In this document: positions 1-8,739 of the stretch, one piece after another
Numbering within the stretch: position 1 is the first letter of the stretch
Layout of the letters: every line of letters starts with the position of its first letter
Origin: Buttiauxella gaviniae
Lineage (GTDB): Bacteria; Pseudomonadota; Gammaproteobacteria; Enterobacterales; Enterobacteriaceae
Direction of reading: 5' to 3'
NCBI RefSeq assembly: GCF_040786275.1
Contig: NZ_JBFMVT010000002.1
Location: 4,154,001-4,218,000 of the forward strand
Length of the DNA stretch: 64,000 nt
Program-made: the position numbers and the translations under genes
The notes under the pieces: model-generated
The model's input: the letters and a program-made list of their open reading frames with translations, nothing else
Database searches by the model: none
Told to the model about the DNA's origin: nothing

Positions 1-357
1 CCAGCCAGGAATATTTTGCATCAACTGGCGGCCAACACGTTCTGACGGATCAAGACACGACTGCGGTTCCTGGAAAATCATGGAAACGTTATGGCCGACC
101 AGGCGGCGTCGCTCGCGACTGCTCAAACGGAGCAAATCAATGTCAGCAAAACGCATGCGGTCTGCGGTCACTCGCCAGTTATCTTTGGTGACGCCACAAA
201 TCGCTTTGGCAATCAGGCTTTTCCCAGAGCCAGACTCGCCCACAAGCCCGCGAATTTCCCCTTCATTCAGAGTCATACTGACGCGATCGACAGCTTTGAC
301 CCAGCCTTCGGAGGTCATAAACTCGATGGTGAGATTTCGAATATCAAGTAATGGCAT
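1..357 (-). CDS. sapD: SapD, peptide ABC transporter ATPase (3' part outside window)
   Basis: This is the N-terminal 119 codons of a dipeptide/oligopeptide-type ABC ATPase; the rest lies beyond base 1. The Walker A motif GESGSGKS is at about residues 40-47 and the Q-loop context IFQEP near residue 95. The ATG at 357 overlaps the sapC stop codon by one base (TAATG), which indicates translational coupling. SapD energises the SapBC permease that imports peptides bound by SapA. In E. coli it is also linked to Trk potassium uptake and, in pathogens, to antimicrobial-peptide resistance. The identification rests on very high similarity and on sap gene order. The ABC signature and Walker B are not visible because of truncation by the window. 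Confidence 0.95.
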   Translation of the reverse strand, partial: MPLLDIRNLTIEFMTSEGWVKAVDRVSMTLNEGEIRGLVGESGSGKSLIAKAICGVTKDNWRVTADRMRFADIDLLRLSSRERRRLVGHNVSMIFQEPQSCLDPSERVGRQLMQNIPGW

Positions 358-1247
358 TATTGCACCCCCGCGTTGATTGCGCGGCGTAGACCGTCGCCCA
401 GCAGGTTGACCAGTAATACACTGATCATGATAGCCACTCCGGGCAACATTACTGTCCACGGAGCGACATAAATAAGCTCCAGTGCATCACCCAACATCGC
501 GCCCCATTCCGGTGACGGAAGCTGCGCGCCTAAATCCAAAAAGCCCAGCGCGGCGATATCCAGAATGGCCATTGATAGCGCTCGCGTTACTTCTGTTATC
601 AGCGTGGCGGCGGTATTGGGCATGACCGCAAACCACAAAATATTCAGCGTTGAAGCGCCATCCAGCCGGGCGGCAATAACATAATCTTTTTCTAGTTCAT
701 CGTGCACCGCGCTATAGACCGAACGCACCATGCGCGGTAACAACGCGAGCCATACTGCAAACATGGCGTGAACCAGGTGCGGGCCAACAAACGCCACCAC
801 GATGATTGCCAGCAAAAGAGAAGGGATAGACAGCAGGGTATCAAGAATATGATTAAGCACCGCCGAGCGTAATCCGTGTGTGGCCCCGGCCATAACGCCC
901 AGAACCACACCAAACACCGTAGCCGCAAAGGTCACTACAAACGCGCCGCCAACGGTGGGCGCTGCGCCGCTAAGCATGCGGCTTAATACATCGCGCCCCA
1001 GATCGTCCGTTCCCAGGAAGAATGAAACATCGCCGTAGCGCGACCAGGAAGGCGGGAGCAACTGGTAACCCAAGAATTGCTGATCGATACCATAAGGCGC
1101 GAACACGCCGCCAAATACGCACAGCAGCACTAAAGCCCCGCAGCCGTAAAGGCCGATCATTGCCGTTGTATCGCCGTAAAATTTACGCCAGGTCAGGCGC
1201 AGCGTGCTCGGCGGGCGCTTCTCGCGATAGACGCTATCGTAAGGCAT
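357..1247 (-). CDS. sapC: SapC, peptide ABC transporter permease
   Basis: A 296-residue inner-membrane permease of the DppC/OppC family and second channel subunit of the Sap importer. A cytoplasmic N-terminus is followed by about six membrane segments. The binding-protein-dependent transport signature is visible around the [16 protein letters not shown] stretch (EAA-loop-like), which docks onto the SapD/SapF ATPases. The start ATG at 1247 gives [13 protein letters not shown], matching the known SapC N-terminus, and overlaps the end of sapB by 14 bases. The downstream junction with sapD is TAATG. These tight overlaps support one sapABCD(F) transcript on the minus strand. Confidence 0.96.
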   Translation of the reverse strand: MPYDSVYREKRPPSTLRLTWRKFYGDTTAMIGLYGCGALVLLCVFGGVFAPYGIDQQFLGYQLLPPSWSRYGDVSFFLGTDDLGRDVLSRMLSGAAPTVGGAFVVTFAATVFGVVLGVMAGATHGLRSAVLNHILDTLLSIPSLLLAIIVVAFVGPHLVHAMFAVWLALLPRMVRSVYSAVHDELEKDYVIAARLDGASTLNILWFAVMPNTAATLITEVTRALSMAILDIAALGFLDLGAQLPSPEWGAMLGDALELIYVAPWTVMLPGVAIMISVLLVNLLGDGLRRAINAGVQ

Positions 1248-2199
1248 ACCATTCCTTATGTGTCAGTGGGTTTGCCATGGCACCCAAAATATCGGAGATA
1301 ACGTTCACAATGATCACCAGCGAACCGATGACCATTACGCCGGCAGAAATTGCCGTGTAATCTTGTTGACGAATCGCGTTGATAAGCCAACGGCCAAGCC
1401 CAGGCCAACTAAAGACCACTTCTGTAATCATCGCCAGCGTCAGCATGGTGGAAAATTGCAGACCGAGACGTGGAATAACCGGTGGGAGGGCGTTATGTAA
1501 AACATGGCGGTGCAAAATCGTCAGGCGCGATAATCCGCGCGTTGCCGCCGCCTTAATGTAGTTTTGATCAAACACTTCGATAGTGCTGAGACGCATTAAA
1601 CGCACCACTTCGGTGGTGGGGGCGACGGCCAGCGCAACCACCGGTAACACCATATGGCGTACAGCGCTGATGATCATCTCTTCGCGATACGGAGAGTCAG
1701 ATAACCAGGCGTCTACCAGCGCAAAGCCGGTTACTGACTTCACTTCATAGAGCAGATCAAAACGCCCGGATACCGGCAGCCAGCCCAAGGTCAGCGAGAA
1801 AAACATCGTCAGAAGCAGGGCGAACCAGAAAACCGGAATCGAGAAACCGACCAGCGCCAGGGCACTGATCAGCTTATCCTGCCATTTATTGCGCATGATC
1901 CCCGCCAGCATCCCCACAGGAATACCAATCAATAAGGCCAGGCCAAATGCCAGAATGCACAGTTCCATGGTGGCCGGGAAAACCACGCGTAACTGTTCGT
2001 TTATCGACTGGCCGTTGATACTTGAAACGCCAAAATCCCAGTGCAGAATGCCTTCAAACCAAAACACCAGCGCATTCCACAATGAGGCACCCTGCAGCGG
2101 CGCATGCGGAGTAAAATAGTTGAGACTAAAACTGATAAAACCCAGGAAAAACAGCGTTACCAGCAGGAGAAGCAGACGGCGCAAGGTGTAAATGATCAT
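1234..2199 (-). CDS. sapB: SapB, peptide ABC transporter permease
   Basis: A 321-residue permease of the DppB/OppB family and partner of SapC. It starts with a membrane segment at about residues 8-28, has a periplasmic loop, then five further hydrophobic segments. The transport signature appears near residues 220-240 ([21 protein letters not shown]). The start ATG at 2199 overlaps the sapA stop codon (ATGA), and its 3' end overlaps sapC by 14 bases. Length and sequence match enterobacterial SapB. I see no irregularity. Confidence 0.96.
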   Translation of the reverse strand: MIIYTLRRLLLLLVTLFFLGFISFSLNYFTPHAPLQGASLWNALVFWFEGILHWDFGVSSINGQSINEQLRVVFPATMELCILAFGLALLIGIPVGMLAGIMRNKWQDKLISALALVGFSIPVFWFALLLTMFFSLTLGWLPVSGRFDLLYEVKSVTGFALVDAWLSDSPYREEMIISAVRHMVLPVVALAVAPTTEVVRLMRLSTIEVFDQNYIKAAATRGLSRLTILHRHVLHNALPPVIPRLGLQFSTMLTLAMITEVVFSWPGLGRWLINAIRQQDYTAISAGVMVIGSLVIIVNVISDILGAMANPLTHKEWYALR

Positions 2200-3836
2200 G
2201 GTTTTTTCACCTCAACATTCTCACGGGAAACTCCCGCAAACGATGCGTTACCAAACGGACTCAGCACCAGCCCTTTAATGTCGTAGCGATAGGCTTGCAG
2301 GCGTAGCGAAGAAGCGAGCGGGAGCACCGGCAACTGATCCGCCAGAATATCCTGCGCTTCATGGTACGCCTCGATGCGCGAGGCCAGTTGCTGGGAAGAG
2401 AGCGCTTTTTGCAGCACTTCATCAAAATTGTGATCGCACCAGCGAGCATAGTTGGTCTGGGAACGAATCGCCGCGCAGCTTAACATCGGGCGGAAGAAAC
2501 TATCCGGATCGTTACTGTCAGTGGCCCAGCCCGCGAGGGTCAAATCGTGGTTCATGTCCATCAAACGCGCTTCCTGGAAGCGGCCTTCAACAGGAACAAT
2601 AATCACTTTAACCCCAATTTGTGCCATATCGGCCTGAATCAGCTCCGCCGTTTTCAGCGGGCTTGGGTTCCACGCCTCGGAGCTGGTTGGTACCCACAGG
2701 CGCAATTCCAGATTATTTAGCCCCAGCGCTTTTAATTGCTGACGGGCTTTTTCTGGATTGTATTCGGTAATTTTAGATTCGCTGTCATACGCCCACGAAG
2801 CGCGGGGCAGAATAGACGCGGCCGTTTCTGCGGTGCCGTAATAAATGGACTGCATCAAACGCTGGTTATTAATCGCCAGGGCCAGTGCATGGCGCACAGC
2901 CGGGTTATTTAGCGGCGCTTTATTGGTATTAAACGCCAGATAAGCGATGTTCATGCCCGGGCGCAAAGTGAGGCGTAAACGCGGGTCATCTCGTAAAATG
3001 GTGAGCTGGCTGGCGGCAGGATAGGCCAGAACATCGCATTCACCGGTGAGCAGTTTGGATAAACGCCCGGTGCCGCCGGAACCCAGATCCAGAACGACCT
3101 GCGGCATTAACGGCACACCGCGCCAGAAATGCGGATGGCGGGCGAGACGAATATATTGCCCTGCCCGGTATTCGCTAATCTGGAACGGGCCGGTTCCCAC
3201 AGGCTGGCGGTCCATCAATTCCTGGCGGTCGGCTTTGGTTAATTGCGCCGCGTACTCCGCCGACATCACTGATGCGTAATGCGTGGCCATGTGCCACAGG
3301 AAAGAGGCATCCGGTTTTTCAAGACGGAATTCGACGGTGTTGTTATCAAGTTTACGAACACTTTTTACGGATTCGGGGAATTGAAGGCTGTCAAAATAAG
3401 GGTAGTTGCCGCCGTTGACGCTATGCCACGGATGCTTGCGATCGAATACGCGTTGGAAGCTGAATACCACATCATCGGCATTCAGGGCACGCGTTGGTTT
3501 AAACCATGGCGTGGTCTGGAACTGAACGTTTGAGCGCAGATGGAAACGGTAAGTTGCGCCGTTATCCAGCACTTCCCAGCTTTCAGCCAGCTCAGGTACC
3601 AGGCGATAAGTATAGGGATCGACGTCCAATAACCGGTCATACAACTGTGCGGCAAGGGTGTCCACAATCAAACCACCGCTCGCCATCTGCGGATTAAAGG
3701 TATTGACCTGACCGTTGACACAATAAACAAATCCGCTGTTACGGATATCAGCTGGTTTTTCAACGGGTGATGCAGCCAGTGCTGCGCCACTCAGGCAACT
3801 GAACGCCAGTAACAGGGAGGAGACAATTCCGCGCAT
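2196..3836 (-). CDS. sapA: SapA, periplasmic peptide-binding protein
   Basis: A solute-binding protein of the DppA/OppA family (SBP family 5), 546 residues from the chosen start. The ATG at 3836 gives a standard Sec signal peptide ([21 protein letters not shown]) that aligns with the E. coli SapA start. An upstream in-frame ATG at 3896 would put 20 non-homologous residues before the signal sequence and is rejected. Mature SapA captures peptides, including cationic antimicrobial peptides in some species, and delivers them to SapBC. It is the first gene of the operon. The 176-base interval up to the pspF end carries its promoter region. Confidence 0.95.
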   Translation of the reverse strand: MRGIVSSLLLAFSCLSGAALAASPVEKPADIRNSGFVYCVNGQVNTFNPQMASGGLIVDTLAAQLYDRLLDVDPYTYRLVPELAESWEVLDNGATYRFHLRSNVQFQTTPWFKPTRALNADDVVFSFQRVFDRKHPWHSVNGGNYPYFDSLQFPESVKSVRKLDNNTVEFRLEKPDASFLWHMATHYASVMSAEYAAQLTKADRQELMDRQPVGTGPFQISEYRAGQYIRLARHPHFWRGVPLMPQVVLDLGSGGTGRLSKLLTGECDVLAYPAASQLTILRDDPRLRLTLRPGMNIAYLAFNTNKAPLNNPAVRHALALAINNQRLMQSIYYGTAETAASILPRASWAYDSESKITEYNPEKARQQLKALGLNNLELRLWVPTSSEAWNPSPLKTAELIQADMAQIGVKVIIVPVEGRFQEARLMDMNHDLTLAGWATDSNDPDSFFRPMLSCAAIRSQTNYARWCDHNFDEVLQKALSSQQLASRIEAYHEAQDILADQLPVLPLASSLRLQAYRYDIKGLVLSPFGNASFAGVSRENVEVKKP

Positions 3837-4012
3837 AAGTTTTTGAGTTTTCTCGGGTGATAGGCAAAGTGTATCGCACTCTTGAGGGCTTCCCAAAATA
3901 TGTCAGGCTATTTTGCTTTTTTTATAAACAAAGCCTGCAAAAAAGGCAGGGAATTGCTGTTTTTTACACCGTTTCTGGAAACCCATTGATATTCAAAAGG
4001 GGTAGAACGCGT
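3837..4012. promoter_or_regulatory. sapA upstream region and weak pspF terminator
   Basis: This 176-base interval separates the pspF stop from the sapA start; both genes are on the minus strand. A short hairpin (CCTGC, 7-base loop rich in T, GCAGG, then TTTGTTT read on the minus strand) around 3929-3951 could terminate pspF. The sapA promoter must lie between it and 3836, but I cannot assign -35 and -10 boxes with confidence. Confidence 0.35.
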
Positions 4013-4993
4013 CTATTCCGCCTGAGAAACCTGATGTTTTTTTAGCAATGCACGCAATTGGTGATAGGTCAGCCCCAGCAAATCAGCGGCCTTACGTTGA
4101 TTGTATTTTGCCTGGGCCAAACTTTGCTCCACCAGCATTTTCTCCTGCGTATTTTGCCAGGCGCGTAAATCCATGGGTAACGCCAACTGCGACGGTTCTT
4201 GACCCTCCAGAGGCGCAGGCTTGCGCGCAAAAGGGTCGAGGATCACTTCATCAACCGGCTCTTCGCTGGTGCCATGACGGTAAACCGAACGTTCCACCAC
4301 GTTTTTTAACTCACGAATATTGCCCGGCCAGCCGTAATTCAAAAGAGTTAGCTGCGCCTCCTCGGTAAAGCCGGGGAAGAAAGGGAGGCCTAATTCGCGG
4401 CACATGGTGATCGCAAAATGCTCCGCCATTAGCATGATGTCGGGCTGGCGCTCGCGCAGCGGGGGCAGTTTCACTACGTCGAATGCGAGGCGGTCGAGCA
4501 AATCCGCACGGAATTTCCCTTCTTCAGCCAGTTTTGGTAAATCCGCATTGGTTGCGCAAACCAGCCGCACGTTAACCTGCAATGGCTGGCTGCCGCCCAC
4601 GCGCTCAAGCTCACCGTATTCCACCACGCGCAGCAGTTTTTCCTGCACCATCATCGGTGCGGTTGCCAGTTCATCCAGAAACAGTGTGCCGCCATCGGCA
4701 CGTTCAAAACGCCCTGGGTGGCGTTTTTGCGCCCCGGTAAACGCTCCGGCTTCATGCCCAAAAAGCTCTGAATCAAGCAGGTTATCATTGAGCGCGGCGC
4801 AGTTAAGGGAGATAAACGGCCCTTGCCATCGGCGGGAAAGGAAATGTAGACGGTTAGCAATCAGCTCTTTACCCGTCCCGCGTTCGCCAATCACCAGCAC
4901 GGGTTTTTCGAGAGGAGCCAGACGAGAAACTTGCTCCAGAACTTCCAGAAAACTGTTTGCTTCGCCAATTAAGTTATCTTTGCTCTCAACCAT
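4013..4993 (-). CDS. pspF: PspF, sigma-54 enhancer-binding activator of the psp operon
   Basis: A bacterial enhancer-binding protein with no N-terminal receiver domain, as is typical of PspF. The AAA+ domain begins almost at residue 1: Walker A GERGTGKE at 36-43, sigma-54-contact loop GAFTGA at 83-88, and LFLDEL as Walker B. A Fis-type helix-turn-helix ends the protein (NQRKAADLLGLTYHQLR). PspF oligomers bind upstream of pspA and drive sigma-54 transcription; PspA inhibits them when the envelope is unstressed. The start at 4993 (MVESKDNLIGEANSF) matches E. coli PspF; a further in-frame ATG at 5008 is less likely. The gene is divergent from pspA across a 172-base control region. Confidence 0.95.
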   Translation of the reverse strand: MVESKDNLIGEANSFLEVLEQVSRLAPLEKPVLVIGERGTGKELIANRLHFLSRRWQGPFISLNCAALNDNLLDSELFGHEAGAFTGAQKRHPGRFERADGGTLFLDELATAPMMVQEKLLRVVEYGELERVGGSQPLQVNVRLVCATNADLPKLAEEGKFRADLLDRLAFDVVKLPPLRERQPDIMLMAEHFAITMCRELGLPFFPGFTEEAQLTLLNYGWPGNIRELKNVVERSVYRHGTSEEPVDEVILDPFARKPAPLEGQEPSQLALPMDLRAWQNTQEKMLVEQSLAQAKYNQRKAADLLGLTYHQLRALLKKHQVSQAE

Positions 4994-5012
4994 GATGAAA
5001 TTAACCAATAGT

Positions 5013-5030
5013 TAGTGAATATCACCACTA
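5013..5030. promoter_or_regulatory. Candidate PspF upstream activating sequence
   Basis: An inverted repeat TAGTG-N8-CACTA lies about 90 bases upstream of the expected pspA transcription start and just inside the divergent pspF leader. E. coli PspF binds two imperfect palindromes of related sequence in the same relative position. Binding is inferred from location and symmetry only. Confidence 0.5.
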
Positions 5031-5091
5031 TAAACGCTTCAGAAACTGAGTCAAATTTAATCATTTCCTTTAAAATCAACATAATAAAAAG

Positions 5092-5110
5092 TTGGCATAC
5101 CGCTTGCAAT
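5092..5110 (+). promoter_or_regulatory. Sigma-54 promoter of pspABCD
   Basis: The sequence TTGGCAT-N5-TTGCAAT contains the invariant GG (5094-5095) and GC (5106-5107) dinucleotides at the -24/-12 spacing required by sigma-54. Transcription should begin near 5119, about 47 bases before the pspA ATG. The AT-rich stretch at 5055-5090 is suitable for IHF bending, as in E. coli. Confidence 0.9.
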
Positions 5111-5165
5111 ATTAATTCCGTGCGAGGTGCCTGGCACCTGAAATAATGACTAAGAGGATTGAATT

Positions 5166-5837
5166 ATGGGTATTTTTTCTCGTTTTGCCGACATCGTGAA
5201 TGCCAACATCAACTCACTGCTTGAGAAAGCGGAAGATCCGCAGAAGCTGGTACGTCTGATGATTCAGGAAATGGAAGACACATTAGTAGAAGTGCGCTCC
5301 ACTTCCGCACGTGCGCTGGCTGAAAAGAAACAGCTTTCACGCCGTGTAGAACAAGCGACCGCTCAGCAGGCCGAATGGCAGGAAAAAGCGGAGCTGGCAC
5401 TGCGTAAAGATAAAGAAGATCTGGCGCGTGCTGCCTTAATTGAAAAACAGAAAATGACTGACATGATCGCCACACTGGAAGATGAAGTGGTCCATGTCGA
5501 TGAAACCCTGGCGCGTATGAAAAAAGAGATTGGTGAGCTTGAGAACAAACTCAGCGAAACCCGCGCGCGCCAGCAGGCTTTAACTCTGCGTCACCAGGCG
5601 GCTTCTTCTTCACGCGACGTTCGCCGCCAGTTGGATAGCGGAAAAATCGACGAAGCGATGGCGCGTTTTGAATCCTTCGAACGCCGTATCGACCAGATGG
5701 AATCCGAAGCGGAAAGCCACAGCTTTGGCAAGCAGAAAAACCTTGATTCACAGTTTGCTGAATTGAAAGCCGACGATGAAATCAGCGAACAACTGGCTGC
5801 GCTGAAAGCTAAAATGAACACCCAGGATCGTGGGTAA
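5166..5837 (+). CDS. pspA: PspA, phage shock effector and PspF inhibitor
   Basis: A 223-residue member of the PspA/IM30 (ESCRT-III-like) family, almost entirely alpha-helical coiled coil. The amphipathic N-terminal helix ([19 protein letters not shown]) binds stressed membrane. The long heptad regions at about 25-185 mediate oligomerisation and PspF inhibition. Length matches E. coli PspA (222). The ATG at 5166 follows an AGAGGA ribosome-binding site. It is first in the operon under the sigma-54 promoter. A strong hairpin lies between it and pspB. Confidence 0.98.
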   Translation: MGIFSRFADIVNANINSLLEKAEDPQKLVRLMIQEMEDTLVEVRSTSARALAEKKQLSRRVEQATAQQAEWQEKAELALRKDKEDLARAALIEKQKMTDMIATLEDEVVHVDETLARMKKEIGELENKLSETRARQQALTLRHQAASSSRDVRRQLDSGKIDEAMARFESFERRIDQMESEAESHSFGKQKNLDSQFAELKADDEISEQLAALKAKMNTQDRG

Positions 5838-5844
5838 TTAACTC

Positions 5845-5874
5845 GGCTACGGCGTCCGACGTGGCGCCGTAGCC
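5845..5874 (+). repeat. Intercistronic hairpin between pspA and pspB
   Basis: Arms GGCTACGGCG (5845-5854) and CGCCGTAGCC (5865-5874) form a 10-bp perfect stem with a 10-base loop and no U-run. It resembles a REP-like element. Placed immediately after pspA, it could protect the upstream message from 3' exonucleases and help make PspA more abundant than PspB/C; that effect is inferred. Confidence 0.75.
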
Positions 5875-5897
5875 AAGCTGACTTGTAAGGAGTACAC

Positions 5898-6125
5898 ATG
5901 AGCGCGCTTTTTCTTGCCATTCCGTTAACGATTTTTGTGTTGTTTGTCGCCCCCATCTGGCTTTGGTTGCACTACAACAACCGTGCCGCGAATGGCGGGC
6001 AGCTATCTCAGGCCGAACAACAGCGGCTGGCACAGTTGACTGATGAAGCACGCCGTATGCGTGAACGTATTCAGGCGTTGGAGCAGATCCTTGATGCAGA
6101 ACATCCGAACTGGAGAGATAAATAA
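5898..6125 (+). CDS. pspB: PspB, phage shock membrane sensor subunit
   Basis: A 75-residue inner-membrane protein. One N-terminal transmembrane helix (about residues 4-24, ALFLAIPLTIFVLFVAPIWL) is followed by a cytoplasmic coiled coil rich in Glu/Arg/Gln (QAEQQRLAQLTDEARRMRER). PspB and PspC together relay envelope stress and recruit PspA away from PspF. The TAA stop shares a base with the pspC start (TAATG). AAGGAG precedes the ATG. Family length is about 74. Confidence 0.96.
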   Translation: MSALFLAIPLTIFVLFVAPIWLWLHYNNRAANGGQLSQAEQQRLAQLTDEARRMRERIQALEQILDAEHPNWRDK

Positions 6126-6484
6126 TGGTCAATTCAATTTCCGGTCGTAAATTGTGGCGTATCCCTGAAAAGGGAATGGTGAAGGGCGTTTGCGCCGGTA
6201 TTGCGCAATACCTTGATGTACCGGTAAAACTGGTACGCTTGATTACCGTTTTAGCGATGATTTTTGGCCTGTTCTTCTTTGTGCTGGTGGCCTACATCGC
6301 CCTGACTTTTATTCTTGATCCTATGCCTGCGGGTGCCGATCAGGGAAAGATGGAACCTTCCAGCCGCGATCTCCTTAACGAAGTGGATGCCGAGCTGGCC
6401 GCGGGTGAACAGCGTTTACGTTCCATGGAACGCTATATAACGTCAGATACTTTCACATTGCGTAGCAGGTTTCGTCAGCTTTGA
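6125..6484 (+). CDS. pspC: PspC, phage shock membrane sensor and effector
   Basis: A 119-residue PspC-domain protein. The N-terminal segment GRKLWRIPEKGMVKGVCAGIAQYLDVP is the hallmark of PspC domains. One strong transmembrane helix lies at about 40-65, then a cytoplasmic tail with a short coiled coil ending in RSRFRQL. It acts with PspB in sensing secretin mislocalisation and proton leakage and in releasing PspF. It is translationally coupled to pspB by a one-base overlap. Confidence 0.96.
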   Translation: MVNSISGRKLWRIPEKGMVKGVCAGIAQYLDVPVKLVRLITVLAMIFGLFFFVLVAYIALTFILDPMPAGADQGKMEPSSRDLLNEVDAELAAGEQRLRSMERYITSDTFTLRSRFRQL

Positions 6485-6496
6485 CCCCATCCAACC

Positions 6497-6548
6497 TACC
6501 CTTGCCTTGTGGAGGACTTAACTGCTCGCTTCCCTGGTAAGGGGGAGG
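6497..6548 (+). repeat. Hairpin-forming spacer between pspC and pspD
   Basis: The 121-base gap between pspC and pspD is much longer than the few bases seen in E. coli. It contains C-rich (CCCTTGCC, near 6497) and G-rich (GGTAAGGG, near 6536) tracts that pair over about 8 bp including one G-U pair. A following G-rich run gives alternative pairings. It may be a degenerate repetitive element. Confidence 0.45.
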
Positions 6549-6605
6549 GCAGGGGGAGCTGAACCAGACTTATTAACAACACGTGACCCATTCCCAGGAG
6601 AAACC

Positions 6606-6836
6606 ATGTCCAAATTCCAGACAGCGGCTAACAAGGCTAAACCGGGCCTGAAAATTGTCGGTAAATTAGTTTTACTGACCGCCCTGCGTTATGGCCCGGC
6701 AGGCGTCGCGGGTTGGGCGGTGAAATCCGTGGCTCGACGCCCGTTGAAAATGTTACTCGCGTTGACGCTTGAGCCGATGCTGGCACGCGTTCTACGAAAA
6801 ATCTCACTGCGTTACAACGGAACCTCTTCCAGATAA
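6606..6836 (+). CDS. pspD: PspD, phage shock protein D
   Basis: A 76-residue small membrane-associated protein; E. coli PspD is 73. It has a basic N-terminus ([16 protein letters not shown]), a hydrophobic segment at about 17-40 ([21 protein letters not shown]) and a basic C-terminus. Its function is poorly defined and it is dispensable for the core response in E. coli. CAGGAG at 6596-6601 is a good ribosome-binding site for the ATG at 6606. It is the last psp gene here: no pspE follows, and a terminator is found 65 bases downstream. Confidence 0.9.
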   Translation: MSKFQTAANKAKPGLKIVGKLVLLTALRYGPAGVAGWAVKSVARRPLKMLLALTLEPMLARVLRKISLRYNGTSSR

Positions 6837-6900
6837 CCCCTTTTGTGCCAGCAGCGGAAATTTTGCTGCTGTGTTTTATTGCCTCGTTTCATATAAATTT

Positions 6901-6949
6901 GCGGTACCTCACAAATATCTAGATTGAGGTGCCGCATTTCTCTTTTTTA
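6901..6949 (+). terminator. Rho-independent terminator of the psp operon
   Basis: Arms GCGGTACCTCA (6901-6911) and TGAGGTGCCGC (6925-6935) form an 11-bp stem with one G-U pair, followed by a T-rich tail (TTTCTCTTTTTT). It separates psp from the ycj operon. Confidence 0.85.
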
Positions 6950-7010
6950 TCGCTTAACCCCGTTTCCTAACGTTGACAGAAAAATAAGTCGGGAGTAGTC
7001 TCGCTTTCCG

Positions 7011-7024
7011 TGGTACCGCTCCCA
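7011..7024. promoter_or_regulatory. Candidate YcjW (LacI-family) operator before ycjM
   Basis: TGGTACCGCTCCCA is a 14-bp imperfect palindrome with a central CG, the architecture of LacI-family operators. The same 14-mer occurs in inverse orientation at 17060-17073 before ycjU. It ends 13 bases before the ycjM ATG, where repressor binding would block transcription or early elongation. The LacI-family gene ycjW at the other end of the cluster is the natural partner. Confidence 0.6.
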
Positions 7025-7037
7025 TGGAAAAGTGAAA

Positions 7038-8723
7038 ATGAAAAAAATTATAGAGTTGCTCTCGGTTATTTATGACAATCAGTTAGATGAATCCGTTACG
7101 AACGCTTTTATTTCCAGAGTCGAGAAGGTTAAACATACGGTTACAAAAACTCGAAAGCAGGGCTGGGATGAAACTGATGTTGTACTTATAACCTACGCCG
7201 ATCAATTCCAGCAAAAAAATGAGAAAACCTTAAAAACGTTAGGCGATTTTTATAACCGCTGGTTGAACAACAGTTTCTCTCATATCCATTTATTGCCTTT
7301 TTATCCATGGTCGTCAGACGATGGATTTTCCGTCATTGATTATCATCAGGTCGACCCCGCGTGTGGTGACTGGCAAGATATTGCCCGCTTAAATAATTCC
7401 ACTAGATTGATGTTTGACTTTGTCTGCAATCATATTTCAGCGAAAAGCCACTGGTTTGAACAATACCTGGCTGGAAACCCTGAATATCAGAATTTCTTTA
7501 TTGAAGTTGACCCCAGGACGGATTTATCAGCGGTTACTCGTCCACGTGCATTACCTTTACTTTCGCCATTTACGCTGGCTGATGGCTCTCAACAATATAT
7601 CTGGACAACATTTAGCGACGATCAAATTGACCTTAACTTTGCCAACCCGCAGGTGCTGCTGGCGATGGTCGATGTGCTGCTGCATTACCTGAAAGAAGGG
7701 GCAGATTATATTCGTCTCGATGCCGTGGGTTATATGTGGAAAACCATCGGAACGAACTGTATCCACCTTGAAAAAACGCATCAACTGGTAAAATTGTTCC
7801 GCGCTGTAGTGGATGAAGTCGCACCAGGAACGGTATTAATTACTGAGACCAATGTCCCGCATAAAGACAACATCTCCTATCTGGGCAACGGGTACGACGA
7901 AGCTCAAATGGTGTATCAGTTCCCACTTCCGCCGCTGGTTCTCCATGCCATCCACACGGGTTCTGCTCGAGTATTAAGCCAGTGGGCGGCTTCCCTGGCT
8001 GAGGTAAAAAACGGCAAGACCACCTGGTTTAACTTCCTTGCTTCACATGACGGTATTGGCCTTAATCCATTACGCGGAATTTTGCCAGAAGAAGATATTT
8101 TGCACCTGGTGAATCAGCTTCAGGAAGAAGGAGCCTTGGTTAACTGGAAAAATAACCCTGATGGCACGCGCAGCCCGTATGAAATAAACGTCACCTATAT
8201 GGATGCGTTAAACCGCCGTGATAGCAGCGATGAAGAACGGTTAGCAAGATTTTTCCTCGCTCATGCTATTTTACTGGCGTTCCCTGGCGTACCTGCAATT
8301 TATGTACAAAGTATTCTGGGTTCACGTAATGATTATAATGGTGTGGAACGGTTGGACTATAACCGCGCCATTAACCGTCAGAAATATGACCTGCATGAAA
8401 TTGAAACTCAGCTTTCGGGTGAAAGCAGATTACGCGGGCGGGTATATCAGAAATTATCTCACTTGATTAATGTTCGTAAAAAACATGCTGCATTCCATCC
8501 TGATAGTGATTTTATTCCGGAATCTATTAACGATAACGTGCTCGTGATCAAACGGCGTTCAGAGAATGGAAAGTCTGTTATGGCGCTATTTAATCTTAGT
8601 GCTCAACAACAGTCCGCTATGCTACCAGTAAATAATTATGAAGATTTAATTTCTGGGGCGCACATTAATGGAAGTCAATCTTACGATATGCAGCCTTATC
8701 AAGTGTTATGGCTTAGCTACTAA
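7038..8723 (+). CDS. ycjM: YcjM, glucosylglycerate phosphorylase (GH13_18)
   Basis: A 561-residue glycoside hydrolase family 13 subfamily 18 enzyme. The E. coli orthologue phosphorolyses 2-O-alpha-D-glucosylglycerate to alpha-glucose 1-phosphate and glycerate. The (beta/alpha)8 barrel carries DFVCNH at about 127-132, the nucleophile Asp228 in RLDAVG and the acid/base Glu270 in TETNVPH. The ATG at 7038 (MKKIIELL) has GGAAA about 8 bases upstream and matches E. coli. A GTG six bases earlier is possible but less well placed. It heads a long operon whose importer (ycjNOPV) presumably supplies the glucoside. Confidence 0.93.
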   Translation: MKKIIELLSVIYDNQLDESVTNAFISRVEKVKHTVTKTRKQGWDETDVVLITYADQFQQKNEKTLKTLGDFYNRWLNNSFSHIHLLPFYPWSSDDGFSVIDYHQVDPACGDWQDIARLNNSTRLMFDFVCNHISAKSHWFEQYLAGNPEYQNFFIEVDPRTDLSAVTRPRALPLLSPFTLADGSQQYIWTTFSDDQIDLNFANPQVLLAMVDVLLHYLKEGADYIRLDAVGYMWKTIGTNCIHLEKTHQLVKLFRAVVDEVAPGTVLITETNVPHKDNISYLGNGYDEAQMVYQFPLPPLVLHAIHTGSARVLSQWAASLAEVKNGKTTWFNFLASHDGIGLNPLRGILPEEDILHLVNQLQEEGALVNWKNNPDGTRSPYEINVTYMDALNRRDSSDEERLARFFLAHAILLAFPGVPAIYVQSILGSRNDYNGVERLDYNRAINRQKYDLHEIETQLSGESRLRGRVYQKLSHLINVRKKHAAFHPDSDFIPESINDNVLVIKRRSENGKSVMALFNLSAQQQSAMLPVNNYEDLISGAHINGSQSYDMQPYQVLWLSY

Positions 8724-8739
8724 TATAAGGGAATAAAAA

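Noticed and set aside
3837-3896. Upstream sapA start adding 20 residues
   Set aside because: It places residues before a complete signal peptide and is not conserved.
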